The notes under the pieces were generated by a model that made no database searches, was not told the origin of the DNA, and worked only from the letters and a program-made list of their open reading frames with translations. Below, one piece after another: positions 49,101-61,100 of a stretch of DNA of 64,000 nt. The stretch is taken from contig BSWB01000005.1 in the NCBI GenBank assembly GCA_033239125.1, positions 46,546,993 through 46,610,992 on the forward strand, read 5' to 3'. The DNA is from Fagopyrum homotropicum. Lineage: Eukaryota; Streptophyta; Magnoliopsida; Caryophyllales; Polygonaceae. The first letter of the stretch is position 1. Each line of letters opens with the position of its first letter. A program made the position numbers and the translations under genes.

Positions 49101-52100
49101 TCCGACGATGACGGCAACTTTGAGTTCGAATACCTAGATCTAGATCTAGAGCTAAATTCTTGATCGCCATAGCTTTGAGCTTCTTCTGTTTCTCCCTCGC
49201 TCACGTTAACGCCTTGTATGGGCCTTCTTCTCCCGTTGTTCAGCTCACTGCTTCCAATTTCAAGACCAAGGTAAGCAGTATCCCATAATCGTTTTCATTT
49301 CACCTCTCTCTAACTCTTGTTGTGTTTCTGTGTTCTTTCGGTTCGGATTTGGTAGTTTCAAAGTTTTGGCATTCTGTTGAGAACTGATATGTTATTGAAT
49401 TTGTAATGATGTCAAACACAATCGATCGAAATTCTGTTTGTCCCTTTCTCTTCATTTGCTTTCGTTATCTGACTACATGTATTGAGCCTTGAATTTGTAA
49501 TGATGCCAAACACAATCGATCTAGATCTAGATCGAAATTCTGGTATGATATTCTGTAGATCTAGATTTTGAGTTCCACGCCCTGCATATTAATATTGAAG
49601 TATAGTTTATGGTATAATATTCTCTTCTGGTATGATATTCTCTTCTGGTATGATATTTGCAACCAGTTAATATTGAAATATAGTTTCTGGTTTGATTGGT
49701 AACACCTTCTTCTAGTGAATTGAAGCGGACGAGTTGTTGTTCGAGTAAGCCGGATGGTGTTGCTGGAGCATTCCGATTGGATTTTGCTGGTGGTTTTGGT
49801 GATGTTGGGAGGTTTCTAGGGCGTTTGCTACGGCGATTGGGATTGAACTATTGATAGCTCAGCTTTTTTTGCAAATTTGCTACCTGCATTTTCTGTGTAC
49901 ACACAAATGCTCTCTAGTTGTTAATTGTTATTATTACTATGTTAAATATAGTGAAGATGAGAACATGGGTATAATTCTGTAATCATAATCATGGTATAGG
50001 ACACCTACCATAAAATTATAAAAAATCTAGTATGAGTTGCTGGTATGAAATTTCATACCAGAAACTCATACCATAAAATTATAAAACAAAACCGAATTTT
50101 CTGGTATAACATTTTCTGGTACGAATAATTTTCTGGTATGAATAATTTTCTAGTATGCATAACTTTCTGGTATGAAAAAATTTTCTAGTATAAATTTTCT
50201 AGTATGAATAATATTCTAGTATTAATACTAGAATATTATTCATACCAGGAAAAATTTTTTCTGGTATGAATAATATTCTAGTATTAATAATTTTGTGGTA
50301 TGAAATAATTTTCTGGTATAAAATTTTTTTCTGGTATGCGAAATTTTCTTGTATGCGAAATTTTCTAGTATGAGAAATAAAAAAGAAAAAAAAAGCAAAA
50401 AAAAATAAACAAATTCAGTAATTAAAAAAAATTAAAACTTACACTTACAAAACAAATAACAAGCATCAATTAATCTATTTTTTAATAGAGGGGTTAATTT
50501 TCTAGTATGAAATAGTTTTATGGTATGTGATTTTATGGTATGAAAATCTAGTGTAAAAAAATTCTGGTATGATAAAATGTAATTTTATGGTATGGAATTT
50601 TATGGTATGAAACTTCTAGTATGAAATATATTGTATGAAATTTCTGGTATGAAATTTCTGGTATTTAAATTATGGTATGAAAAATTATGGTATGAAAAGT
50701 TATGGTATAAAAAATTATGGTATGAAAAATTATGGTATGAACTTTTCGTATGATAATTTCTGGTATGAAATTTCTGGTATGAAATTTCTGGTGTGAAATT
50801 TATGGTATGAAATTTATGGTATGAAATTTCTGGTATAAAAATTCTGGTATGTGAAATTCTGGTATCAGAAATTCTGGTATGAGAAATTTAGTCTAGAAAA
50901 TAAAAAAGAAATAATAAAAAAAACAAGAAAAATAATAACTAAAAAAAACAAATTCAGTAATAAAAAATTAAAACTTATACTTATATAACATATAACAAAC
51001 ATCATTTATTCCTTTCTTTCTAAATAGAAGGGTTAATAATTTTTATCTACTATTAAATGAAAGTGGTAAAAAATTTGGGGTACACTTTCTTAAACAAAAA
51101 TTCAAAAAAGCCTAGTATGTCAAATTCTCCCTTTTTTTTTTTTTACGTTGACATGTCTCTTTTACTTTTATGCTTGTTAGTTAATGTATTTTCTGGTATC
51201 TTGAAAATTGATATCCATACATGAATAATAACATCCAGATAAAACACTATTCAGGTTGACATCTGTGAACCCTAAACAAGTAATGTATCGACACACATCA
51301 ATCCTCGTGCCTTTTCCATGTCGCTGATTTGATTACTGGGTGCCTTATATATATTTTATACGCCATAAGTTGATGGAATATTCACTCTCTTTTGCACCTC
51401 TCCCCCGAAAAAGTAGTAAAGCTGCTGTAACCAGCCTATACTTCCTATGTGGATAATATATGCTCAGTTAGGCTAAATTTTACCACTATGGTGTCTTTAC
51501 CATCAGTTTACATAGTATTTCGCTTTCTTGCAGCGATTTCCCTCCATATCCCTTGCACTTTTTATGAAGAAATAGGAAGAAGACAATCGTCTAAACTTTA
51601 TTAATTCTGTTGTATATGTACAAGCCTAGATCTTGAATTACAAGAAAGATAAGAAAGCACAAAATCTATTAAAAAATATACAAGACATATCTGCATATCC
51701 TAGAATATATCTAGAATAATGCTGAATAAACACTTCTTTAAACTTACCCAACACTTCTCTTATTCCGTGACCTAATACATTTCATAAAATTCTGAGTGTA
51801 GGTTCTTCTTACTTCATGCAAGGCGATGGCTCCTTTTACACCATTTTTTACAGAAGTTTTGTATCAGAATTTAAGAAAAGTTACCAAAGGGACAGAAGAG
51901 AGCATTCATTATTGTAGGTTCCCTCAAGAGGAAGGGAAGGTATAAAGTGCATTCCATTGATTTCAATATAAAAGTATCATACATAAATATTATTTTTGTT
52001 ACTCAAGTTGTATTTTTTGGAGTTTTGGATAAATCATCTCATAATTGGGCTTTATTTTAATAGAGAGGGGAACGCATTGAACAAAGTGTTTCACGGATGA

Positions 52101-55100
52101 TGACAATCAATGATCTTGCTCGCAACATCCGTGAGCGCCACAACAAGCCTCTAAAAACGCCACTCAGGTTTGCTCATGACTTTCTTTTTTTACACATTAC
52201 TGATCTCACTCCCCTTTTTGCGTAATTGTTATCCATCAATCTACAGGGAAATGGTTGTTGTACATCCAGACAATGATTTCCTAGAAGATATCAGTGGGAA
52301 ACTTAATGAGGTTAGCTAGGCAAAATCCCTATATGTGATATTGGCTTGCTTTTTCTTGTTTTTCATAAATTTTAAGTTTCATAATGGTAAACTCTTGGAG
52401 ATATGATCATGGACATGTTTTAGTTGGTCAGATCAAGTATGGATCGTACATCGTGCCTCCTAGGGTTCCTTAATTTGTCTGTTCACTGCGTTTACCTTCC
52501 TTGAGGCGGGGAGATTCTTCAGCTTGAGAATGGGATTAGAAAGAAAAAAATAAAGCAAAACTCTGAGGACTGTTACGAACTGAGGCAGAATGAGCAAGGC
52601 CAGTAAAATTTTAAATGGTGTATTAGTATATACGATGTTACAAAATAAGCATGAGATTACCGAAGTGCAGGAGAAACATGCCTAAATTTTGTGGAAACCA
52701 ACTCTTATCTAGATATTTTCTACAAACTCAACTTCATATTTTGGATTCCCACCTACGATGGCACAATAATAAGACATATATAGGAGAAGAGTGTATGGAG
52801 AGGAGTATAAATAACACTAGTATAATACCCGCACCTTGTGCGGGTTTTGAAAAAAATGAGAAAGAATATTGTGAAATAGGTTTTTTTTTTGTACTTTTGT
52901 TTTGTATACTTCTCTAATCTAATCTTGCGTCCACAGCGCGCCACGTCATCAACCCGTGCTCTGTTTTAGTAAGTATAATAGATTTGGTTTCTATAAAATT
53001 AATATTTTAATAATAAAAGATTTTATGGTTTAAAAAATAGGGTAAAAAATAAAGATTTATTGGCTTTAATTGTGGGAGCTCAATTTCAAAAATCTTGCGT
53101 CCACAGCGCGCCACGTCATCAACCCGTGCTCTGTTTTAGTAAGTATAATAGATGTTTTGTTCAGTCCGGATCCTCTATTCCCCTCCCTGGGGTTTAGTTA
53201 CAGTGAAGTTCTTGAAAAAAACTCTACCTAGAATTGAATGAATCTCAGCCATTCAATGATAATCCAATGGTCAGATTAAGTTCATTCTCTCTCCAAATTT
53301 TTTTAATTTTCAATTACCTTTAATTGTGTTTGAATATTTCTATAGGATTTTGTGAACTTCAGCTAGAGTAATTCTAGGGGAACAAGACCCCCTCCCTGTT
53401 ACCTTCATTTAATTTGATTAAATTTAAATAAAAAATATTTAACAGATAAAACCAAATACATACTTCCCTTTTTAAATTTCACTAATCCCACCCCCCACGA
53501 TTCTGCCCCTTTCGCTGTTCTTGCAACGTATAAGTTGCCGAACCGGATGAAGTAGTCGCCGGAGAGGACAGCCAACACCCTCCTTCAACACACGGTACTT
53601 CAACACAACCTAGGAGTCGGCCGTCCTTGGTTGATTTGCTAGGTCTAGTTTGTTTGATTCGACCCAGTAGAACCTGGTGTTGATTGGTTTTAAGGGTGGA
53701 TTTTGGGTTGCCATTGGATGCGTTTTTGTTGAACTCGATGTCGTTGAATATGATGGGAAAGAGTAGAGAAGACTCCCAAATCTGTAGGAGAGAGAAATAT
53801 CAAATTTCATTTCATAACAATATCTTTTTTTCTTTTTCATTTAACTAAAATTAACTCCATTTAATATAAACCATTCATATTAATGCAAAAGAGATGGCAA
53901 TAGGCTTAGCAACAGAAGATCTCAACTCTGATTTGTTCCCCGTCCCTTGTTGCATTCTTGTGAATATTAATTGCATATTGTGTGCAGCATTTGGACTCGT
54001 TTTTATGTGTGAAATTCCACTGTACTGCATACTTGGTTCTGAACTTATCATTGTGTTCATGTGACACCCTAAAATAGGATCGATGTAGCAGAATCCCTTA
54101 AGGCTTTTTCCCAAGAAAGACATTTAATACTAAACATTTAGTGGTAAAGGAAATGAGTTCAACTGTCATCTCAGATAACAGAATACAAAACCGGTCATAT
54201 ATCGAGCAACTGGGAGCAAGCAACATAATAAAAAGGTTTAGTTATCACAATATTACCAACCCAACCCAACTGATAAAATACAGAAATACTAGGAAGTAGG
54301 AACAAACTCCTCATAAATACCAAGTCAACTCCAACAATTTAACTTTTTTAAAACTTTACAAGAATGAGAATTATTTTTATTTTTTTTGGTTTGAAGAAGG
54401 AAAAGGTGAAGTTGGAAGCTGAGAGAAGAATGGCATGGGAAAGAGAGTGGAAGGAAGGAGATAGGAAAGTGAGGGTAATATTTAGTTGGTAGCCTTAAGC
54501 TATCCGTAATTCAACGAAAACAAGTTACGAAATTATACCCGTAAAACTTGTGCACTCAAATATAATAATACACGAAAAATTTATACGCACCTTAAAATCA
54601 AGGACGTTTCAATTCAACTAAATACGAAGGAGTGTCAGGTGGATAAGGAAATGCAGCCAAATAGTTTATTTTGACTGTGCACACCAAGCAGTTGTACTGG
54701 ATTTCAGTACCTTGTTTGGCTTATGTAGTGGTCTTGTTAATCATGCAAGTCCCAATTAAGTCAATTATCTTAATTTTAGAATTGTTCTGGATCATCTCAC
54801 CTACCACTAACTCTTGATCTCCATGACCATCAACATGTTCTGGACCTAGACGAACAAACAATAGATAAGAAGTTTTTATAGTAGATTCAAGCTGGAAAAG
54901 TTGGGAGATGGTGGGATTTGTTTGGGTAGAGACCAAAGGGTGTTAGGTTAGGCAATGAGCTTCCAAAATTCTCTTATACCCCACCCCCTATTGTCATTTA
55001 CGCAGACTATCTTATACCATGGTTGCTTAGTGAATGAAAATGTGGATGTCGATGATCTTTACTAATTTTATCCGCCTTAGTCTAAATTTTGATATGGTAA

Positions 55101-58100
55101 ATGCCCTTATGGTAGAAACAGTCAACAAGAAAGAACATTAATAATCACCGCTATTTTTTTTTTAATTACCTGAAAACCTTGAACATTCATATAATTAAAC
55201 AAGATAGGAAGGAAGAAACAACTTATATTATTAGAGTGGAGGGGGTGCTGAGTTAATTTATCAAAAATCTGAAGTTTCATCAACTTTTTGTTCATGTACA
55301 CATTGCTAAATTTACAATTCACCTCTTGATTCTGAGCTAAGGAATAAAGATTTCCTTTTGGGAAGTCACTGACCTCAAGTGATTTGAAATAAATGAACAG
55401 TATTGTTTTTCTTTTTTAATCATATCCTTTGAGATTTAATAGAAAACAGAAAATTATAGCACGACATCACCTTAATGATTTTCCACATAATAGTTGCCAT
55501 AAATAACACTAAAATCTAAAAGCTATGACCAAAGAAGTTAGCATTTGCAGCAGAATCCCCTTCACCGAGTTAGAAAGGAATTGGACTGGTGCAAATCAGG
55601 TCATCACCTTAATGATTTTCACACATGAATTATCTTTTGAACGCATGGGCAGTTGTCAGTATCCTTTTTTATGTCCCAAGTATGATAGGGTGTTTCCTTT
55701 TTGGAGTTTTTACAAATTTGTATTTCATGCTATTCAGTTTTTGTATTTATTACTTATATTAAATGTATGAACTTTATTGCTTTGTAGTATGTGCTCGAGG
55801 AAATGAATGTGAGATCTGTTACTGCTTGCAATGATCCTCTCAAATATGCTTCGCTGCGTGCAGAGCCTGATTTCAGGTATCAAAATTATTTGTAGCAAGA
55901 ACATTATTTCTTAGATATTTGAGGTGATATATGACATCTAAATATTGCTTCTTGTAGTACACTGGGAAAAAGACTTGGTAAATCAATGGGTATAGTTGCC
56001 CGGGAAGTCAAGGCGATGACACAAGAACAAATTCTTGCATTTGAAAAATCTGGAGAAGTTACAATTGCTTCACATTGTCTCAAGTTGAGTGATATCAAGG
56101 TGTGCACAACTACTGTAATTTCTTTATCTTCTGTTGCATGTGAGTGGTTACGCGCACGAGCAAATATATAATTGCCACTAATTAATATTAACATCATAGT
56201 ATGTGTCCATGTTTGATTCTTTAATTGCTGAATTTTCCTACGTCTTCCCTTTTGGAGAAAACTCCTTGATATGGCTCGTTACCCATAATTCCAATGCAGA
56301 GAGATTGGTGCTGTATAAATGATTTGACAATGTTAAGGAAATGCATAGAATTGTTCAGGAGTGATGGTACATTGAGAATGTCTATGTTTACGATGCAACC
56401 AGATAGTCTTTATATGTGGACTTTCAAGCATACACCATTCCCTTTTATGTTCTAATGTGCTGAATAACCATATTTATCTGTTTTTATCTGGCAGCTTATG
56501 GCTATTGCTTAAGCAAGGCCTGATTGAAAGTATTATCTTACTATCTTAATTGCAATTATGGAGAATTCATTCTTGAGGATCCTCAAGTTGGAAAATAAAT
56601 TTCTCTGTTGTCTGTTAAATATATAAACACCGATGGATAAAATGCGAGCTCTCTGGTAACTTGAATACTTGGGCAGAATGTTGAGTCAATGCATAGGTAT
56701 ATAGAGCTTCTTGACATGATCTGGAGAATTTGTGTTTTGTGTACGAGGAATCAAGAAGAGATAGGAAGAAAAGGAGAACTTTGCTTTCTCATTATTGAAA
56801 CTGAATTTCTTGTTCTTACATGACTGCATGTACAGAGTATTTATAGCATTTACAAGATGCATTCCTAGCCACTCAATTATGTAACAGAAATGATTCTGTT
56901 TTGTTGACACGTGTACACTAAGGTGTCTTATTACCCCCCCGCAAGCTGGAGCTTCCTAAAGACATGCCCAGCTTGGATAGAAGATCTCGAAGATGATGTG
57001 AAGGTAGAACTTTGGTAAGAACGTCTGCTAGTTGATTGTGTGTAGGCAGGAATGATAGCTGAAGGAGTCCTTCAAGTACCTTCTCTCTTGTGAAATGGCA
57101 GTCTATTTCTATGTGTTTTGTCCGTTCATGGAACACATGATTTCTGGCAATATGAAGTGCAGACTTGTTATCACAATGCAGAAGAACTGGAGTGAGAGAT
57201 GATAGACCCAGCTCATGTAGAAATCCAACCAACCAAGTGACTTCAGATGCTGCATGGGACATAGCTCTATACTCAGCTTCTGAAGAACTTCTGGAGACAG
57301 TGGCTTGCTTCTTTGATCTCCAGCAAATTGGATTAGGACCAAAGAGTAGAATATATCCTGTAACAGATCTTCTTGTAATAGGACAAGAGGCCCAATCAGA
57401 ATCTGTAAAGGCTTGTAAAGTAAGATCTGTGCCTGGTCTAAAATGTAAACCATAGGCTAATGTTCCTTTCAAGTATCTAAGAACATGTATTAAGGCCTGG
57501 TAATGAGACTCCCTTGGTGTTTGCAAAAACTGACTAAGCAATTGAACCACAAATGATAAGTCTGGTCTTGTGTTTGTCAAATAGTTTAGTTTACCAACTA
57601 AAATTCGATATAGAGCTGGGTTTGAATAAACTGGATCAGATGCTTCCTCGTGTAATTTGAAATTGAGAGGAAGGGGAGTAGCATAGGGAGAATGATGAGC
57701 AGGAATAGCTTCATGAACGATATCCTGAGCAAATTTTCTTTGTGATAATATCATACCAGATTCCAAGTATGCAGCTTCCATTCCCAGAAAATAGTTGAGC
57801 CTCCCTAGATCTTTGATGCTGAAGAGAGAATGCAATGAAGCCTTGAGATGATCAATAGTGCTTGTATTTGAGCCTGTGACTAGAATATCGTCCACATATA
57901 CAGCGACCACAGTCACATCAGATCCAACATGCTGCAAGAACAAAGAAGGATCAAATTTGGATTGAACATAGCCCAAGTGCTTAAGAGAAGAAGCCAGCTT
58001 ATGAAACCATTGCCTAGAAGCCTGTTTTAGGCCATATAGAGATTTCCTCAATCGACAGACATTGTGATTAGGATTAGCAATCCCCTCTGGCATCAACATA

Positions 58101-61100
58101 TAAACTTCCTCATTTAAGTCCCCATGGAGAAAGGCATTATTCACATCTAGTTGAAATATCTCCCATTGTTTGGAAATGGCTAAAGAAATGATGGTTCTAA
58201 TGGTGGTCATTTTAACCACAGGTGAGAAGGTCTCATCAAAGTCAATCCCATATTGCTGAGTGTATCCTTTTGCAACCAACCTAGCCTTGAATCGTTCTAA
58301 AGATCCATCAGATTTGAGTTTCACCTTGAAAACCCATTTACAACCAATAGCAACCTTTGAGTGAGGTAAGGGAACTTCTTCCCAAGTAGAATTATTCCTA
58401 AGGGCCGTGAGTTCCTTATCCATAGCTTCAATCCATCTAGGATCTTTAGAAGCTTGTCTATAGGTTTTGGGTTCAAAGTAAACATTAGTGGCTTGAATAG
58501 AGTGACAAGCAGATGCAATGGCAAGGCAAGAGGTGAATCCTTTAGACAAAGGGAATTGAGAAATAGGTATTGTTGAGGAGCATATGTAAGAGTCCAGATA
58601 TCCTGGTATTTTGGTTACTCTTGTAGACTTCCTTAAAGGAATAATACTTGGAGGAGAGGATGTAACATGGGCAGGAATAGATGATTCTGAAGGACTTATC
58701 TGAGTACCAAAATCTGTAGATTGAGAAGAACTCATCTGAGTAGCAAAATCTATAGATTGAGAAGGACTCATCTGAGTAGCAAAATCTATAGATTGAGAAG
58801 AGGGAGCTACTGATTGAGGTTCATCATCAGTAAAAACATCAGAAAATATGACAGGCATAGGATGAGTATCCAGAGAAGGAGCAATAGATTGCTTAGCAAA
58901 TGGAAAAACATCTTCATAGAAATGCACATTTCTGGAGATAGACACTTTGAATGTCTTCAGATTCAGGACTTTGTATCCTTTGGTGTTAGAAGGATATCCA
59001 AGAAATAAACTTGGTTCACTTCTAGGAGAGAACTTATCTCTTGTGCTCACTAAAGTACTGACAAAACACAAACAGCCAAAAGGCTTAAGATCATTGTAGT
59101 TAGGAGCAGTGTGATGTAGCATATCATATGGTGTTTTATACTGAATAGAAGACAATGGGAACCTGTTGATCAAATAGGTAGCATGGAGAAGACATTCACC
59201 CCAATACTGAATAGGAATTTTGGACTGAAAGAATAATGCTCGAGATGTTTCAAGGAGGTGCTTATGCTTCCTTTCCACCACCCCATTTTGTTGTGGAGTC
59301 TCAACACAACTAGTCTGATGTTGGATTCCTTTTGAAGAATAAAATTGATTTGCCTCATTGCTGCAGAATTCCCCACCATTATCTGTCCTGATAACCTTAA
59401 CAGTACTCTCAAATTGCCTTTCAACAAATATAACAAAGGCATGAAGTAAAGAGAATGCATTACTCTTATATGACATCAAATGTGTCCATGTGGTTCTAGT
59501 AAAGTCATCCACCACAGTAAGAAAATATTTGTAGCCATTGTAGGTACTATTCTTATAAGGTCCTCAAATATCTACATGAATCATTTGAAATGGCAAAGTA
59601 GATTTAATACTACTTATAGGAAAGGCAGATTGATGTTGTCTTGCTAATGGACAAACATCACATACATGGTCATGAATATTTCCTTTTATTTTCAAGAAAG
59701 GAAAATGATGCATTTGACTAAAGGGAACATGTCCTAGTCTTTGGTGCCACAATTTCAATGAAACACTGCAAGCTGTAATATCACCAGATATAGTGTTGTT
59801 TGTAAGATGCTGATTCTTAACACCATGCTCAGCAACATATAAGCCATCTCTCAGTTCACCAAGTACCCTTGAACTGTTCATCAAATGGTCCTGGAGAAGC
59901 AAACATTTATCTGGAGTGAAAAGTACTAATTGCCTCAAATCTGTTGTTAACTTGGATATAGAGAGTAGATTGAATGTGAAAGCTGGTACATGAAGAACTC
60001 CATGTAATATAATATCAGATTGCAATTTGACTGAACCAATATGTCTGATTTCTGCCTGACTACCATCTGGCATGGTAATAAAGCTCTGTGTTGAAACTGG
60101 AGTATAGTTCTCAAATAAGTTCAAACAAGGACTTATATGATGGGTTGCTCCACTGTCAATAACCCAACTATCTCTTGAAACTGAAGAGGAAAGACAAAGA
60201 TATATACCTGCCATCATTGCAGATTTTTGACTTTCTGCATCCATATGCTGCTTGCTGAATAAGGCAATAAGTTTGTTGTACTCTGCTCGAGTAAGTGTCA
60301 TCTGATCTCCTTGCACTTTGTGATCAGTTTGTTTCCTATCTTCATCATTCTCTGCTGAATTGACCCTTGGTTGCCTTTCTTGCTTTTCTTTATCTGGCCT
60401 TTGATTTGGATATCCATGTATTCTGTAGCACCTTTTTATAGAATGTCCTGTGACTTGACAATGGTCACAGAAGTATCTGCTTCTTGAATTCGAGTTTGAA
60501 TTCCCTGAGTTTGAATTTCCACTTTGAATGCCTCTATAGCCTCCATTCTGATTCCCTCGGTTTGAATTTTCAGTCTGATATCCTCCAGTTTGATTCCCAT
60601 TCTGATTTCTATTAGAGTTTCCATTCTGATTACCATTCTGATTCCTTCCTGCATTGTTTCTTTGATATGAGTTCAAAGCTACAGAATCTCCTCCAATATT
60701 GGCATTAACACGCAACTCTCTTTGCTGTTCTTCTTGATATATCAACTGATAGACTTCTCCAATGGAAGGCAAAGGTTTCATCATGAGAATGTTCCCTCTC
60801 ACCATGGTGTAAGGTTCATTAAGTCCAACAAGAAATTGGATTATCTGCTGGTTCAGAATCATCTGTGGTACTGTTCCTTCCACTCCGCAAGTTTTGCATG
60901 TAGGAATTTCAACAAACAGTAGATATTCATCCCATAATCTTTTGAATTTTGTGAAATATGCAGTGATAGAAAGATTTCCTTGAGAAACATTGAACAATTC
61001 CTTTTGCACTTGGAAAAGACGTGTACAGTTAGGTTGTCCAAACCTCATTTTCAAGTCATTCCAGAGATCAAAAGCATTTTGATGGTATAACAATGTCTCA

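Larger units (their letters stand above)
48861..51131 (+). mobile_element. Pack-MULE-like element in an IleRS intron
   Basis: Inverted ends: GGGCTAATTAGG, ACTAGGCT and TGTACGCCAAAATC at 48861-48959, and on the minus strand GGGAGAATTTGAC, ACTAGGCT and TGTACCCCAAATT at 51131-51066. Flanks TTTTCTTTT (48852-48860) and TTTTTTTTT (51132-51140) could be a 9-bp duplication but are low complexity. No transposase is present. It holds a protein disulfide isomerase first-exon fragment and a long CTGGTATG repeat field. MULE copy 1 has the same terminus, so it may supply the family name. Confidence 0.65.

Noticed and set aside
54060..54640. Possible solo LTR starting TGTGACACCC
   Set aside because: No matching end or target duplication could be found.
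57165..57455. 96-residue + strand frame
   Set aside because: Antisense shadow of the copia RNase H region.
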